Assembly (NCBI GenBank): GCA_014218235.1
Contig: CM024756.1
Span: 71,112,152 to 71,176,151 of the forward strand
Length of the DNA stretch: 64,000 bases
Source: Colocasia esculenta
Taxonomy: Eukaryota > Streptophyta > Magnoliopsida > Alismatales > Araceae
Direction of reading: 5' to 3'
Both the position numbers and the translations under genes were made by a program. Of this stretch, positions 62,279-64,000 are shown one piece after another. The notes below the pieces were generated by a model. That model was not told the DNA's origin. It saw nothing but the letters and a program-made list of their open reading frames with translations, and did no database searches. Numbering within the stretch: the first letter of the stretch is position 1; the number at the start of each line of letters is the position of its first letter.

Positions 62279-62288
62279 TAGTTTCTCT

Positions 62289-64000
62289 ATGAAGATTATC
62301 AGCTGGAACGTTAGAGGTCTGAATAAGGGTTATAAGCGACTGGAGCTTAGAAATATCATCATGAAACAAAATTATGATATTGTTATTCTTCTGGAAACTA
62401 AAATCAAAGCATCTAATGTTGACATCTGTAAAGCTCAAATCTGGGGAGAAGCTAGCCTTATCCACAATAGTCATTGCTCTAATGGAAGAATTTGGGTTCT
62501 CTGGAACCCGTTAATCTACTCTCTTAACGCTGTCGATTCCGGGATCAGCTTATTCATATCCATGGCACTCATCTATCTTCGGGAAAGAATTGTTATATCT
62601 CTGCTGTCTATGCTTCCAATTTACATCATGATCGTCTAATTCTGTGGAAGAATCTTATTAATCATTCCAAGCAGTCTGTGGGTAGCTCTCCTTGGATTCT
62701 CATGGGAGATTTCAACTGTATCCGTTATATTTCTGAAAAGACTGGAGGTAATCCTGTTCCGCAACACATGTTATCATCTTTCAATGACATGATTTCTCAA
62801 TCAGGCCTTATGGATATGAAATCAGTGGGAAATACTCTCTCTTGGTCCAATTGCTCTCAAGATCACAGAAGAATAGCTGCTAGACTGGACCGTTGTCTGA
62901 TTAATGATCAGTGGCTTTCAATTCATCCAGAAAGTTTGGTTGACTACAGTTCAACTTACTTTTCTGATCACTCTTGTTAATTGTGCAAACCTCCATGCCC
63001 ACTAATCATGGGTATAAACCTTTCAAATTTTTCAATATGTGGACTGGTCATCCCGTTTCATGGAAATTGTTCGAAATGCCTGGCAAAAGGATTTCAGTGG
63101 CTCCCCTACCTATATTCTTTGTATGAAGCTTAAAGAGGTCAAAATTGCCTTACGTCAATGGAATAAAGAAGAGTTTGGAGATGTTAAGGACTATATGAAG
63201 AAAATTCGTAACTCTCTTACCCAAGTTCAGAATCAGCTCCAACATAATCCATCTGATTATACTCTTATAGCCAAGGAGAAGGAGATCAAAAGGACTACAT
63301 TAAGGCCATGGAAATGAGGAAGCTTTTTATAAGCAAAAATCGAAGCAGAATTGGTTATCTCTGGGGGATTCTAACACTAAGTTCTTCCATGCATCTTTCA
63401 AAGCTAGAAAAGCTATCAACTCCATTACTAGATGCAAGGATTCGAATGGTAATGACATTGTAGACATGGACATTGTTAAGAAGTATTCAGTGGATTTCTA
63501 TTCCTCTTTGCTTAACCAACCTGTTCAGGATTGGTCTCATGTTAACATTGAACCGAGATTTAAGATAGACGCTACAGAAGATCTTTGTATGGACATCACG
63601 AAGGAAGAAATAACTAAGGTGGTTTTTCAATCTCCTAAAGGCAAGAGTCCGGGTCCTGATGGTTTCCCTGCTGAATTTTTTTCAATTCTCTTGGGAAGTT
63701 GTGGGTGAGCATGTCATAGAGGCTGTCCAACACTTCTTTCGGAATTCTAAAATGCTTAAGCAGCTCAACTGCACTTTCATTGCTTTAATCCCGAAATCTG
63801 ATGGAGCTGACTCTTTTGATCAATACCGGCCTATATCTCTTTGCAATTTTGTCTACAAAGTCATCTCCAAGATTCTTGCTAATCGCCTGCAGAAAGTTAT
63901 GCACAAACTTATTAGTCCAAATCAATCTGCATTCATCAAAGGGAGATCGATCCATGATAACATTCTTATCACTAATGATATTGTCAAAGATCTTCACTCC
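62289..64000 (+). pseudogene. LINE Y ORF2 (EN and start of RT), frameshifted, partial
   Basis: ATG 62289 gives MKIISWNVRGLNKGYKRLELRNIIM, LLETKIKASN and NGRIWVLWNPLIYSLN. A shift near 62550 follows, then SPWILMGDFNCIRYISEKTGGNPV, AARLDRCLINDQWL and YFSDHSC, where an indel near 62975 stops the frame. The linker (MKLKEVKIALRQWNKEEFGDVKDYMKK) is shifted near 63310. The RT begins with GKSPGPDGFPAEFF at about 63640, followed by another shift near 63685. It continues to the edge with YRPISLCNFVYK and NQSAFIKGRSIHDNILITNDIVKDLHS. At least four lesions are visible. Confidence 0.85.

Larger units (their letters stand above)
60471..64000 (+). mobile_element. LINE Y (alpha), 5' end intact; runs off right edge
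   Basis: This plus-strand LINE has the complete 5' end: the CT/AG hairpin, a second 5' UTR hairpin, ORF1 and more than half of ORF2. It inserted outside the nest, in the sequence right of the PMD gene. The 3' end and TSD lie beyond the window. Confidence 0.88.

Noticed and set aside
1..64000. CRISPR array, bacterial operon or viral genome
   Set aside because: There are no regularly spaced repeats, no Shine-Dalgarno-led gene order, and all RT genes carry plant LINE domain order.

Overview
This window looks like repeat-rich intergenic DNA from a flowering plant. Every recognisable coding region belongs to, or lies beside, plant-type transposable elements: L1-clade LINEs with a DUF4283 plus CCHC ORF1 and an endonuclease, reverse transcriptase and zf-RVT ORF2, one Ty1/copia element, one small SINE-like insert, and a broken plant mobile domain (PMD) gene with introns. 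I see no rRNA, functional tRNA, CRISPR array, bacterial signal or intact host housekeeping gene. I cannot name the species.

From 1 to about 55,670 the DNA is one nest of retrotransposons, labelled A to X here. Target-site duplications (TSDs) of 14-18 bp, plus poly(A) or poly(T) junctions, let most of the insertion order be read directly. The base is a copia fragment, W (45360-45871, 50054-51451, 55651-55745). W received LINEs S, U and X. S (43711-45359) was split by F (minus strand, pieces from 5575 to 43710, continuing off the left edge) and by T. F holds C (which holds B, A and D; D holds E), G (with a SINE-like insert), H, I and R. I (13222-42390) holds J (13563-36066) and Q (36541-41987). 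J holds N (16974-33450); N holds K (19166-26910) and O (27258-30163); K holds L and M; L holds P. The deepest stack is W>S>F>I>J>N>K>L>P, nine elements. U holds V.

The LINEs fall into three subfamilies. Alpha (C, D, E, F, J, K, M, N, O, Q, Y) has ORF2 ending in REK.IL.RFN and a 3' UTR with a GTCCAC-type hairpin followed by GGTGGAGTGAGAACATTCC and GGGTGCACTCTCC. Beta (A, B, G, I, R, S, T, U, V, X) has ORF2 ending in RILRNFN and a GCTATC-type hairpin. Gamma (H, L) ends in TTGACCGACC plus poly(A). P is a mosaic of a beta body and an alpha 3' UTR. ORF1 and ORF2 are close together or overlapping (-4 to +13 nt). None of the LINEs shows an RNase H domain after the zf-RVT finger.

From 55,746 to 58,534 a minus-strand PMD gene with plausible splice sites carries several nonsense and frameshift lesions. 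Clustered GACGGC and TTGACG motifs nearby hint at a DNA transposon. From 58,990 to 60,470 I find no gene. From about 60,471 to the right edge lies LINE Y (plus strand), whose 5' end is intact.

The most interesting signal is RNA structure rather than protein. A bulged hairpin with a 7-nt loop recurs in the 3' UTR of nearly every LINE here. Its arms differ between copies but keep pairing. It is accompanied by a second covarying 3' hairpin in alpha copies, two 5' UTR hairpins, and a 3' terminus ACTTACC that matches the 5' end of U1 snRNA.
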